The notes beneath the pieces were generated by a model. That model saw nothing but the letters and a program-made list of their open reading frames with translations. It had not been told where the DNA came from and ran no database searches. Shown here piece by piece: positions 35,115 to 45,300 of a DNA stretch of 64,000 bases. Numbering within the stretch: the first letter of the stretch is position 1; the number at the start of each line of letters is the position of its first letter. The DNA lies in NCBI RefSeq assembly GCF_029873635.1, contig NC_080420.1, positions 50,545,457-50,609,456 on the forward strand. The letters are read 5' to 3'. A program made the translations under genes and the position numbers. The DNA is from Malania oleifera (lineage: Eukaryota > Streptophyta > Magnoliopsida > Santalales > Ximeniaceae).

Positions 35115-36118
35115 TCTATTTGAATTATTTCTTGTAGATTTACGATTCCAAGGGTTGTTTGGATCGTTGGCTAAGTAAGGGGATATTGCTTAGAGAGGTG
35201 GGCTCTAGCCTATGTAAGGAGTGACCGGACGAGGGGATACCGTTTGGAGAAGGCGGGCTCTAGCCTTAACCAAGGAGTAATCCTTTGGTGGTTTGCCAAG
35301 GGCGAGGACGTAGGCTGGGTATAAGCCAAACCTCGTAAAAATCCCCATCTCACTCTCTCTTTCCCTTACTCTTTACTTTCAGTACATGTACAAATTGTGT
35401 GGATGGTTTAATTGATAAACATACAAACTATGTAATTTGGAAGTTAAATAAACTTAAGGTTCAATTTTGATTTGGGATTGCAGAAACCGAAAGGGAGTAC
35501 GTTGGTTAAACCTTACTTTGCGGAAACCATACTGGAGTACGTTACTTGGTTAAACACCCAAACATAAACTTACCAAGAGTTTATTTGAATTCTAAATATT
35601 TGGAAAGAGTGATTGGATTTTATATTGAACATCATATTGAAGAAGCAATTTCTTATATACCGAGCTTTGTTCAAACTCACATTCACCACAGGGCTAAACT
35701 AAATACAAAAGCTGAAAGTTACATATACTATAAATATATTGTGATTGAATGATATAAAGCTTGAGATTGAGTGAGCTGTGTTTATATTTCAGAAAGTATT
35801 GAATCTTTAATCTTCCATTAATCTAATAGTGCTGCAGTGAACTTATATTTGGCAAAAAAATTGGTTGTTGGTTTGAGTGTTGTGATTGATTGGTTTAACT
35901 GGTTTAATTATTTGTGTTGTTGAATATTGAATGTTTTATTAGTGGTATTGTTGATTGTTTAAAAGAAACCAAGTTCTTATTTGATTGACAAAATAGATAT
36001 ACAAGTGATAGAATTGGTTAAATTTTAAAAGAAGTTAAGGACTTTAAAAAGAACTAAAAAGAAATTTTTAAAAGCCAATTCACCCCCCCCTCTTGGAAAG
36101 CTATTCCTAATTTCAATA
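35115..36118 (+). repeat. 3'-terminal part of a SIRE-type LTR, plus sense (right end of E)
   Basis: Matches the last ~600-1000 bp of LTR K: ATTCCAAG...GGCGGGCTCTAGCC, GGCGAGGACGTAGGCTGGG at 35309 and CACCCCCCCCTCTTGG near the end. Orientation is opposite to the gag and env-like ORF next to it. Confidence 0.8.
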
Positions 36119-36735
36119 GTTCTCATATCATTTTTAATATTTTGTTGAAAACCGTAATAGCATGCTGATTCTAACAACATATCATTCTGACATTACATAA
36201 AATCACAAAATTTCATACTCATGCCACACAAAATAATATTCTGAACGTAAAATCTGTTCTAAAATCATATTTCTGATATTATATATGGAAATCATATTTT
36301 CTGATCAACAACATTATTTTTAACATAATTCTACAATATACATATTTGCCTGAATTTAAATGCTATAAAATAATAAATATATTTTCATTAAAAAAAAAAA
36401 CTGACTTAGTTTATCCCATTACTTGACTTTTAAAAAAGCCCACAAACTACCCCAAAATCACACTCGTGCGTTCCCCAGCTTAACACCCTAAAATTGCATC
36501 CCCCCCCCCCCCAACAAAGCCTCAATATAAACTCATCCAATACCTTCCTCAACCCAAAAATACCAAATACCTTAATAAATATTAAAATAATCAACTTACC
36601 CAAATTTTGGAATGGTTCCCAAGTTAGCCTAACCGACGAATCACTCCAGTAGATTTGTAGAGAATCTTCCCAAGCGTGACGTGGTGGCTTCCGATCGTCG
36701 AACTGATGAAGAACGTGGCCGGAATCGAAGAGAGA

Positions 36736-36739
<4 letters not shown>

Positions 36740-36790
<51 letters not shown>
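36740..36790. repeat. (GA)n microsatellite in solo LTR D
   Basis: About 25 GA dinucleotides. Its reverse reading gives a spurious Ser-Leu repeat frame. Confidence 0.95.
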
Positions 36791-36794
<4 letters not shown>

Positions 36795-37084
36795 CTATAA
36801 ATTTTATGCAAGAAAAATCAGTTTTTAAGCTTATACAGAGAGCTTGTCCATGTGGCCTCATCGACGAACACCTTCTCCTCGTCAACGAGTTTCAGGATCT
36901 ATAAATAGTCCTTTCGATAATTTCTCGTTGATGAGATGCATGTCCCTTTCGACGAGCTTAAGAGCCCTACTCGTCGACGAGAACTTATTCACTTGTCGAC
37001 GAGACCCTATTGAAATCCTTAGGAAAATTCCTTTTTCTCTCTTTCTCTTATTATTTAATTTCTATAATTTTTCGGGTCTCTACA

Positions 37085-37284
37085 TATAATTTCCTGTATG
37101 AAGAAAATTCCAAAACCTCCAATCAATCGATTTTACAACAACATTTTCAATAAAAAAAAAAATGGTAAAATCTATACAGTGAAAACAATGGAGGATTTGC
37201 AAAGTGCTAACCCTCAAAGTTAGGATACACCGAAAAGTTGAGCCGTTGCGATCTTTATGCAAATAACGGTTAAGCTTATTGTAA
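37085..37284 (-). pseudogene. C gag N-terminal remnant
   Basis: The minus strand reads VVVKSIDWRFWNFLHTGNYM, the start-of-gag pattern (..W..W..I..G.Y..) also seen in element F (NTDWKVWRIVYKGNYV). It is cut off at the D insertion. The other side of D (29193) is non-coding, so the rest of gag-pol was lost before or during these events. Confidence 0.55.
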
Positions 37285-37302
37285 CTTGACTTTGATACCA
37301 AT
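37285..37302 (-). other. Primer-binding site of C
   Basis: Minus ATTGGTATCAAAGTCAAG next to the LTR, close to the tRNA-Met complement TGGTATCAGAGC. Confidence 0.8.
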
Positions 37303-38420
37303 TGTTGGAATTGGTGTGATCCCAAGAGGGGGGGGGGGTGAATTGGATTTTAAAAACATTTCAACTAATTTAAACATTTCGCCGATTCACCACAAATCAT
37401 ATCCCATTCATAATACAAAGGTGTACGTAAATAATAAAATTGTGAGTGCGAACATACACGCGCAACATATCTCCTTTAAATAAAAGTGTGCTTGCAAGTA
37501 ATTAGAACTATGAATAAACAGGAAAGCACATACTGAATTTAAAGTGCACAAATTAAATGAAATTAGGGAGAGAGCGACACAAGATATTTATTATCGAGGT
37601 TCAGCCAAACCAGCCTACGTCCTTGCCTTGGGCATACCCCCTAAGGATTATACTATCTTACTCACTTAAACGGGTGGAGCAGAAGCCGTTTACATTCTCT
37701 CCTTACGGGGCGAGGAAAACCCCAGTTCAATTTTCGGGCTGAACCAAGTTGGTCTCACTTACGGAGCTGAGACTCCTCAGTTCAATTTTTGGGCTGAACT
37801 GAACTGGTCACACTTAGGTTGACCGAAGGTCGTAGTATGTTTGGGTTCGATCAATCAAGCGAGGTCAATAGTTGACTTCAACCCGGTTCGGTCGACCAAG
37901 GCATTTACACTGCTAAGGTTTGGTCGACCGAACATACTAAAGTTATGCCATTGAGTCCTGTTTTTGAAAATAAATTTCCCCTGTAGCATATGTGAAAATG
38001 GGTACTTTCCTAAATGCAAGTTCAAGGACCTAAGGTCTCTCTAAGGTCTAGGCATTTTAATTTACCCTAAAAATCCGGCATCGGTTGACCGAAAGGTGCC
38101 CTATGGTCATTTGGTTCCCTATGGTCAATCTACAGTCGATCTGAGCATTCAAAACATATCATGCAGATGTATGCATTATTATTGACCAAATATAAAAATA
38201 AATACATATACAAGTAAAAAAAATGTCTTCTTTATCTTCTTTGCTCTTAAATATTCATGGAAAATGCTAGGAGAGTGTGAGTTTTATGTTCTTGCTAGCA
38301 TCCATTTTTCAGTATCTTATATTCGTGCTAATATGAAAAATTGTTCACACACTAAATGCACACATAAGATACTATTGCTTTGTCAGCATCAAAATAGGGA
38401 TAAGACTCAAAAAGTCAACA
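37303..38420 (-). repeat. 5' LTR of C (internally deleted)
   Basis: Begins TGTTGGAATTGGTG and ends AAAGTCAACA. It lacks about 1 kb present in the other LTR, jumping from ACTGGTCACACTTA to GGTTGACCGAAGG at about 37814, so the inferred TATA and AACGGTCA boxes are gone. A run of 12 G is at 37328-37339. Confidence 0.88.
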
Positions 38421-38425
38421 CACCC

Positions 38426-39080
38426 TATGTTCCTCTACATTTTTATGTGCCAGGCTGAGTTTGGACAGGTAAGGATGTTTCTTATAATCACTTGCATGCC
38501 CTTGGGTGCAATGCATTTATGCATATTCCAAAAGATGAAAGGTCCAAACTTGATGAGAAAACACGACAGTGTATATTCCTTGGCTTCGGTCAAGATGAGT
38601 TTGGATACAAGTTTCATAATCCAGTTGAGAAAAAAATTGTGAAAAGCAGAGATGTTGTGTTTGTAGAAAATCAGACGATTCAAGATGTTGAGAAGGCAGA
38701 GAAATCTATGTCTCAACAGGGTGATAGTTTGACTGTTGTGGATATAGTTCTTTTGAAAAATTTTCCATCATAAGTTAAGAATGATGTTCAAGATGACCGC
38801 CAGGGTAGAGGTGATGTGAATGTTCCCTTACAGGTTCAGGGAGATGTTGATATTGATGAGCAATTTATAGTGCCATAGATTCCACCAGAGATTCTATCCA
38901 GGAGGTCAGCCAGAGACCAACATCCTTCCACTCGGTATTCATCAAAATAGTATGTGTTATTGAATGATGAGGGAGAGCTTGAGTGTTTTGCAAAAGCCAA
39001 GGAAGATGAACACATGATAGAGAGGGTTGAGGCCATGCAAGATAAGGTGCAATCATTGCATGATAACCACACCTTTGAGT
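38426..39080 (+). pseudogene. A integrase C-terminus and linker (broken)
   Basis: Continues from 21775. Reads VWTGKDVSYNHL, FMHIPKDERSKLDEKTRQCIFLGFGQDEFGYK, VEKKIVKSRDVVFVENQTI, then the acidic linker and RRSARDQHPSTRYSSK. This is the copia integrase C-terminal and pre-RT region of Tnt1-94 type elements. Frame changes occur near 38490 and stops near 38772, 38876 and 38950. Confidence 0.85.
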
Positions 39081-40540
39081 TAGTGAAGCTACATAAGGGA
39101 AAAAGAGCTTTGGAGAACAAGTGGATTTACAAGAAGAAGCAAAATGAGTTCTCTTCACGGCCACGGTACAAAGATAGATTGGTTGTAAAAGGGTTCGGTT
39201 AGAGAAAAGGTATTAACTTTGATGAGATCTTCTCTCCAATTGTAAAGATGTCATTGATCCGTATAGTACTCGGCTTAGCAGCTAGTTTTGAATTGGAAGT
39301 TGAGCAGATGGATGTGAAAACTGTCTTTCTTCATGGTGATTTGGAGAAAGAGATTTATATGAAGAGCCAGAGGGTTTCAGAGTGAAAGGAAAAGAGGATT
39401 ATGTGTGCAAGCTGAAGAAAAGCCTATATGGTTGAAACAAGCACCAAAATAGTGGTATAAGAAGTTTGAGTGTTTTATGGGGGAGCAAGGCTAAAAAAAG
39501 ACAACTTCAGATCACTGTGTATTTGTTCAAAAATTCTCTGATGATGATTTTATATTTTTACTGCTTTATGTGGATGACATGTTGATTGCTGGCAAGAATG
39601 CTTCAAGGATTGAACAGTTGAAGAAGCAATTAAGTAAGTCATTTGCTATGAAGGATTAGGGGCCAGTAAAGAAAATTCTTGGCATAAGAATTAGTCATGA
39701 CAGGAGTGCCAAGAAGTTATATTTGTCACATGAGGAGTACATTGAGAAAGTGCTTCAGAGGTTCAATATGGACAACGCTAAAGTGGTTAGCTCTCCTCTT
39801 ACTACCCACTTCAAACTAAGTAGAAAGGAATGTCCTTCTACAGATAAGGAAAAGGAAAACATGGAAAGAGTTCCTTACGCCTCAACAGTAGGAAGTTTGA
39901 TGTATGCAATGGTTTTCACAAGACTAGATATAGCCTATGCAGTTGGTATAGTTAGTCGATTCTTGTCAAATCCGAGAAGAGAGCATTGGAATGCAGTGAA
40001 GTGGATCATAAAGGTATCTTCGAGGCACTTCCAATTTGAGACTTGGTTTAGGAAATGGACAACCATTGTTAGTTGGCTACACAGATGTAAATATGGTAGG
40101 GGATGTGGATACTCGTAAGTCTACTTTGGGTTATTTGATCACTTTTGTCAGTGGGGCTATAGCTTGGCAATCAAGACCTCAGAAGTGTATTACTCTTTCT
40201 ACGATAGAGGCAGAGTTCATTGTAGCAACGAAAGCGACTAAAGAGTTGCTATGGACAAAGAAGTTCTCGAGAGAACTTGGTTTAAAGCAACAGAGGTATG
40301 TGTTGTTTTGTGATAGCCAGAGTGCTATTCATCTTGCTAAGAATTCCAATTTCTATGTAAGATCGAAGCACATTGATGTACGATACCATTGGATTAGAGA
40401 TGCATTGAACGATAGGTTACCAAAACTTGAGAAGGTTCATACTGATGATAATGGTTATGATATGTTGATAAAGACACTATCAAGGGAGAAGCTTGAAGTT
40501 TATTGTTTGATCGTTGGGATGGCGATTCCCTCCGCATAGT
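39081..40540 (+). pseudogene. A reverse transcriptase and RNase H (broken)
   Basis: RT starts with HTFELVKLHKGKRALENKWIY and YKDRLVVKGF, then FDEIFSPIVKMSLIRIVL and QMDVKTVFLHGDLEKEIYM, where the first catalytic aspartate is kept. Frameshifts follow through 39360-39530, then LLYVDDMLIAG with the YVDD active site. SHEEYIEKVLQRFNMDNAK and PYASTVGSLMYAM lead to RNase H: VGYTDVNMVGDVDTRKSTLG, TIEAEF, CDSQSAIHLAKN and SKHIDVRYHWIRD. The acids of YTD, EAE and CDS are present. A frameshift near 40020-40040 separates RT from RNase H. The last codons abut the polypurine tract. Confidence 0.88.
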
Positions 40541-40556
40541 CGGAAAGAGGGAGATT
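40541..40556 (+). other. Polypurine tract of A
   Basis: GGAAAGAGGGAGATT immediately before the 3' LTR. Confidence 0.85.
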
Positions 40557-41205
40557 TGTTGGGTTGTTTCCTTCCATGTGGAGGAAAGCCCAAGTGAGTT
40601 TTATTAAAAGACCAAAACCCAACCCTTTAGTGTGATAACCTAAACGAAGTTATAAAAAGAGAGGGGAGAGGGGAAGAGCCGCCACTTTTCAAAAGAAAGA
40701 GAGAAAAACATGGTTTTTTTTCTCATACTGCTCAGATTTTATCAAGACTCCTATACTGCTTCATCTGTGGTCCAATTGAATTGAAATTTGGAAGATATGT
40801 TCATGACTCAAGGAGCTACAATCTGAATGGCGAAAATCAGATTTTGTGCCCGTGTTTAGTAACCACAATTTTGGTACATTCTCTCCAATTCTCTTTGTAT
40901 TTTCCAAGATTGATGACATATTGATGAGATATATTTGTAGCCTTTAATTGCATTTAGAGAAGACTTTGTGTACCAATTATTTGCTTGATAGTGGAGATTT
41001 CAAATGGATTAAGTCTCGTGGTTTTTCTTCCTCACATTAGGAAAATTTTCTAAGTAAAAAATTGCTTGTGTTCTTATAGTTTGGTGTGATTGATTATTTT
41101 TCTTATTAGTTTCATCACGTATAAAAGTAGAGACACATTATATTTGCTTGCATATAGGAAGAAAAATTATTCCGTGGTGGTTGTTTGTTGATATTATTCC
41201 CAACA
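40557..41205 (+). repeat. 3' LTR of A
   Basis: TGTTGGGTTGTTTCC...TTCCCAACA followed by target duplication TATGT. It differs from the 5' LTR at roughly one base in ten by eye, so the insertion is not recent. Confidence 0.93.
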
Positions 41206-41210
41206 TATGT

Positions 41211-42967
41211 ATCCAAGTTTTGAATGTGAATTTCTCTCGTAGAGAGCGTTAAGCCTCTCTTTTATAGGGTCTAGGAGTTAGGGTTTTGTTTTGATAGTTC
41301 CCTTTTCTAAAAGTGCCCTGCCCTTAGGATGTAAGGAGCTTTCTTCCTTTTCAAGAAGTTTGCCTTATTCAATAAGAAACTTTTATTAGTCTAGAAATAC
41401 CTTCATATTCTAATAAAGAGGTGGACCAAGTTCCATAATTGCACAATCGAAACTCGAGCTTAGTCACACGAAATATGCTTGTGAGATTCTATGAGAAAAT
41501 AGAAGACCCTCAAAAGTTAGCTTTGCCCTATCTCAGAAAAGTGAGCTTTGATCCTATAATAAAATTGTAATTACCTTCCTACACTCTCTTTAAAATTTTT
41601 TTAAAAAATTTTAAAATTTAGAAAAAAAAAAAAATTATGTAGTGGATATTTGTCCTTATGGATGTGCTAGCGTTATCATTTCCCATCCTGACTCTGCGAA
41701 TGACATCAAAGATCCCATTCTCAAACCTAACGCCAACCACTAGTGCGAGAGAGCACTAATATCACTACAGGCTGCTAGATTTTTTCCTTCCCATTGAATT
41801 TATACCAAATTTCATGGCTTTGAAAAGTGAACATGGGGAGAAACTTTTGAGTGGTGGACTTTTTTTTTTTTTTTTTGCCCTTTTTGGTAATTTTTTTATA
41901 AAAGAAAAAAAATTCAATCAAAAGGAATAAAATTATTGTAAAAGATGTTTACATTTTAAAAAATAAAAAATAAAAAAGAGCTAGTAGAAAGAAATTATAG
42001 ATTTTAAATTTTGATAAAATAAATGTGAGGTTTCTAAAATTTTTTAAAATAACAAAAATAAATGCTTTTTTAATAAAAATAATTGATACGTTGATAATTT
42101 GAAATATTTTTTAGAAAAAGGTCCACCCATTGAATAAATTAATTTGTTGTGAAAAGAAATTAATTTTCTTTCAAAAATTTTAAATGCATAACTATCAAAA
42201 GTTTCCTAAAATAACTAAACATTAAGGAATTGTTTGATATATAGATATATTTTCTACTTTCATAGTACAATGAAAATGTAAGTCATGACAAATGTTTCTT
42301 TGTATTGCTGGTTTTTGATTTTATTATGAATTTTTAGAAAAATTAAAAAATTAGATTTATGTTTTCCAATTATTGTGGAAACCTATTGCTACCATACTTT
42401 ACTATCCATAATTATCTTTTGTGTATTAAATCATTCATCATTTAAATAAAATAAAACAATCATGTGAATTTAAGATATAATTAGAATAAAAATATTCATA
42501 AATGTTCTAAAAATTCAAACAAAGTTTTTTACCTTTTTTCAATTGTTTTGTACAATGGCTTGTTCTTCAAGCATTTAAATAATGAGTTTAAGAAATATCA
42601 TAATTAATTTAATTTTTTGTTCATAATGTCTTCTAATTTATTTTATTTTATTTTTTGCATTTTTATTATTTTCTAATCATAATTTGGTTCAATGAAAGGA
42701 TCAAACATGAGTTTAATTAGGCTTTTACTTTACTTAAATTTTGAAATTATTAACAAAATATATTGTTTTTAGTTTTTATTTCTAATTCCACGTTCAAATT
42801 TTTTTTTTTTTATGTTCGTTCCATAAGTTTTAACAATGACACTGAACTATTTATTTTTTAAAAGTTGAAAAATCTATACAAACCAAATTAAGTGTAACAT
42901 TTACATTTTAGAAGGAAAAATTCATCCAATCAACCATAGAGTTAAACTCACCCTTAATCATCTAATC
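41211..42967. other. Unassigned AT-rich intergenic sequence
   Basis: Continuous with 19276-19573 across element A. No open frame of note and no LTR, primer-site or repeat signature recognised. Long A/T runs lie at 41580-42160. Confidence 0.5.
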
Positions 42968-42984
42968 AATAACATGACTAATGT

Positions 42985-43391
42985 GCCTCTATGGGCATGA
43001 TGTAGTGGAAAGGTATCAGTACGTAAGAAGGAGTATCGGAGGTTCAATTCCAGGTAGATATACTCACGGAGCCAACGGTACCTGCGGATGGTAAGAATTT
43101 ACTCTGTGAGCCAGTGGGGACTGTGGATAGTGAGAGTTCGTTCTGTAAGCCAGCGGAGATCGTGGATGATTAGAGTTTTCTGTGAGTCAGCGGGGACCGT
43201 GAATGGTAATGGAGATGTATCTCGAGGGTCGGGTTGGCTGAACGTCCAACTGATGCACGGAAGCCGTGTCCGCATTCCGGACTTTACCTAATCAATGAGA
43301 CTTAGGGAGAGGACGCTGATCTATAGGTTTGGTGCCACACCAGGGGGACTGAAGGGCTTGTTGGTGGTTGGAGTTCCTATGTAATAAAAAA
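42985..43391 (+). mobile_element. tRNA-derived SINE with internal tandem repeats
   Basis: Flanked by an exact 17-bp duplication, AATAACATGACTAATGT, at 42968-42984 and 43392-43408. An A-box-like TGATGTAGTGG (42998-43008) and a B-box GGTTCAATTCC (43041-43051, one base from the consensus GGTTCGANTCC) sit about 33 bp apart, as in an internal Pol III promoter. The body contains four ~35-42-bp repeats (43062-43214), each with an (A/T)GCCA or AGTCAGCGG...GTGGATGG core. The 3' end is A-rich, AATAAAAAAA. SINEs use LINE proteins for movement. At ~407 bp it is long for a plant SINE. Confidence 0.85.
43062..43214 (+). repeat. Four-unit tandem repeat inside the SINE
   Basis: Units at about 43062-43100, 43101-43142, 43143-43179 and 43180-43214. 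Each reads roughly CTGTGAGCCAGYGGGGACYGTGG followed by ATRGTNAGAGTTT, with mutations. Confidence 0.75.
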
Positions 43392-43408
43392 AATAACATG
43401 ACTAATGT

Positions 43409-44247
43409 TCTTTAGTTTAATCATTTTCATTTTAATGTATCCATAATCCACATATTGCTTCGACTGACTTGTGAGCGTAAGAATATATAAGAAGAATTAA
43501 ACTAGTCTTCTTTTAAGCTAGACTGAACTTTTAAAAGTAAAGTTACATTTAATTCGTAGAATGCCTATTGCCAAGGACAGATTGTGTTAGTTTTAATTAG
43601 GTATATAAGAAACTATGTTATTACCATAAAACAAATAACAATGCGTAATTTTTATTAGTCTATAATAGAAAATAAATAAGGAATAACCATTCCAAAATTT
43701 TATCACGGGGATGTTTATTCTTTTCATATTGCATCTCAAATGAAATAATTAGGAATATATAAGGAATAAATATTCCCTTGATTTTCAAAATTTAAATTAT
43801 ATTTTGTCTTATTCGAATAATTGTTATTCTTTGGAACCAATTAAGCCATAAAAGTTTGTTCGAAATACAACCTAAAGTTAGTGGATTTCCCAATAAAATT
43901 AAGTAAAAACATTACGTAACACCTTAGTTTTATTATATATTTTTTTCTCAAAATAATTGATTAAGTTTCATTGATGACTTGTTTAAGAAAAATAAAATTA
44001 ATTTTAAGATAATGATAACTTGATACAATAAAATAGTGACTAGGTTTTAATTACACAGCCCAACTCTTAATGGAATAAGAAAATAAATAAAAGATAGAAA
44101 AGAATTGAATTCATTTTGCACCTACGCAACTCTTAACTAAATAAGAAAATAAATAAAAGCTAGAAAAATTTGAATCTATTTGCACCCATCATAAGAAAAA
44201 TGGTTTAGGGGACAAGCAAGGAGACAACTTCTTCAATTCATCAACTA
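43409..44247. other. Unassigned AT-rich intergenic sequence
   Basis: No gene or repeat recognised. A short direct repeat around GAAAATAAATAAAAG.TAGAAAA occurs near 44082 and 44145. Confidence 0.5.
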
Positions 44248-44646
44248 TAGCGGTGGCAAAATGGGTTAACGAGTTGGGTTTGGACGGGTAATAAACGGAT
44301 TGGGATTAAACAAGTTTGAGTTCAGGTTGATCTGTTTATTAATAGATGACTACCATATAAACACAAATCTACCTGTTTAATAAATGGGTCACTGATTTAA
44401 AAAATAATTTATTTAATTTAAAAAATTGAAAACATTTCATATAAAATGACTTTAAAAAAAAAAAACTTCATTTTATTTTTAAATAGGTTATAAACCGAGT
44501 GACCCGATCCAAATCCACCTCATCCGTTTAATAAATGAGTTAAGTCTGAATTAATGTATTTATAAACTGTGTCAATTTATATTAAATCCAAACCTAATTT
44601 AAATATGTGAGTTACGGATCATACTGGTTTTGTCCGTTTTGCCGAG
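44248..44646. mobile_element. Possible hAT-like MITE relic
   Basis: Left end TAGCGGTGGCAAAATGGGTTAA; the right end read on the minus strand is TCGGCAAAACGGACAAAACC. The GGCAAAAYGG core is inverted at the two ends. GGTGGCAAAA.GGGT ends are common in small plant hAT-derived elements. No clean 8-bp duplication was identified. Confidence 0.4.
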
Positions 44647-44689
44647 TAAGGATTAAAATAGTCTTGGAAGTAATACAATTTGTATTGGA

Positions 44690-45300
44690 CGACTTCCCAA
44701 ATTCATGAGGAAAATTTTAGGGGACGGCATTCTCACTTAGCGTTGGAATTTGATTGAGTGCGCAATGTTGAAAATTTCCCTCGAACATTCTCAAATTTTT
44801 CCCCCCCACTCAGACAATATTCTCACTTCCAATCATATTGAAGTTTCCAAGATTTCAGATCGAAGTGTCTAGGGTTTCAGCTAGGCTAGTTGCTATTCGT
44901 TGCTGGGATGGAAGTCAAGGTTATCATTGGGTTGGAGGTTCACAAAAAAATTGTGTGCGCTATTTGTTCAGGTTCGTTCTCACTTAAATAATATGGTTTC
45001 GTTTGTTCAGATCGAAGCTTCAGGTTCATTTCTTGTTCGTTCTCACCTCCCATTCATGTTCTATGGTTGGATTTTTGTTTGTTGTTCATTCTCATTCCCT
45101 TCCCATTCATGCTTCCTTTCGTGAGTGCCTGCAAATTCAAATCTACCCTTAGAAATTGATGATAAATTGTTGGTGCTAGTGAGGATAACCAACTCAGCAG
45201 GGATATTTTGATTCTGTTCAAGAGAATATGAATATATTTTCAGGATTTGGCCGCTAGTAATATTCATCGACTCCACAAAGGCCAAGTCTTAGGGGTAACA
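44690..45300. other. Possible gene-start relic
   Basis: Less AT-rich than its surroundings. TCTAGGGTTTCAGCT (a telobox-like AGGGTTT common in plant 5'UTRs) lies near 44869, followed by ATG at 44908 and short open frames on both strands. A GTTCGTTCTCAC phrase is repeated three times (44972-45090). I recognise no protein. Confidence 0.25.

Larger units (their letters stand above)
30253..36118. mobile_element. E: rearranged SIRE/Maximus-type element with inverted body
   Basis: The outer ends are plus-sense LTR pieces: a start-like CCTAACAAGGC at 30261, and an end with CCCCCCCCTCTTGGAAAGCTATTCC before 36118. Everything between about 30549 and 35110 reads on the minus strand: partial LTR, polypurine tract, env-like ORF and gag. 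Protease, RT and integrase are missing. This is best explained by inversion between the two LTRs plus deletion. No convincing target duplication was found. Confidence 0.72.
29194..37084 (-). mobile_element. D: Tekay-type solo LTR, split by element E
   Basis: Starts TGTAATGACC and ends GGGTCTCTACA, a good inverted match. Flanks are TATGA (29189-29193) and TATAA (37085-37089), one mismatch. Own length is about 2.0 kb, like the Gyp1 LTR, and it shares TAGGGTGAAACACCTCTCAATAA (near 29570) and CGTCGACGA-type palindromes at 36850-37010. A long (GA)n run interrupts it. Confidence 0.78.
21776..38420 (-). mobile_element. C: SIRE/Maximus-type Ty1/copia relic, minus strand, with nested insertions
   Basis: Starts TGTTGGAATTGGTGTG and ends GTCAACA, with CACCC repeated at 21771-21775 and 38421-38425. 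The right LTR is 5', shown by a primer site to its left; the left LTR is 3', with a polypurine tract to its right. The interior is only about 3.1 kb once nested elements are removed. It holds a gag start remnant and a long non-coding stretch; pol is gone. It sits in the integrase of element A. Confidence 0.9.
19579..41205 (+). mobile_element. A: Ty1/copia, Tnt1-94 (Tork) type, split by element C
   Basis: LTRs at 19579-20252 and 40557-41205; target duplication TATGT at 19574-19578 and 41206-41210. A tRNA-Met-like primer site, gag, integrase before RT, RNase H and a polypurine tract follow the copia order. Without the nested element it is about 5.0 kb, normal for this group. The zinc knuckle and protease have been lost by an internal deletion, and pol has several stops. 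The integrase is interrupted at 21775 by element C, with CACCC duplicated. Confidence 0.93.

Noticed and set aside
30253-36118. Clean target duplication for element E
   Set aside because: TGAAA on the left and GTTCT on the right do not match; the boundary calls rest on LTR similarity only.
36430-36885. 151-codon minus frame with a Ser-Leu repeat
   Set aside because: The repeat is the (GA)n microsatellite and the frame lies within solo LTR D.
38264-38458. Short open frames inside LTRs (also 22056-22238, 26028-26342, 25411-25885, 50201-50498, 60582-60800)
   Set aside because: They lie in LTR sequence, are not conserved between sister LTRs and match no protein.
44907-44990. IIGLEVH-like peptide resembling the start of amidotransferase subunit GatB
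   Set aside because: Only about seven residues match; the frame stops soon after and no downstream GatB motifs follow.
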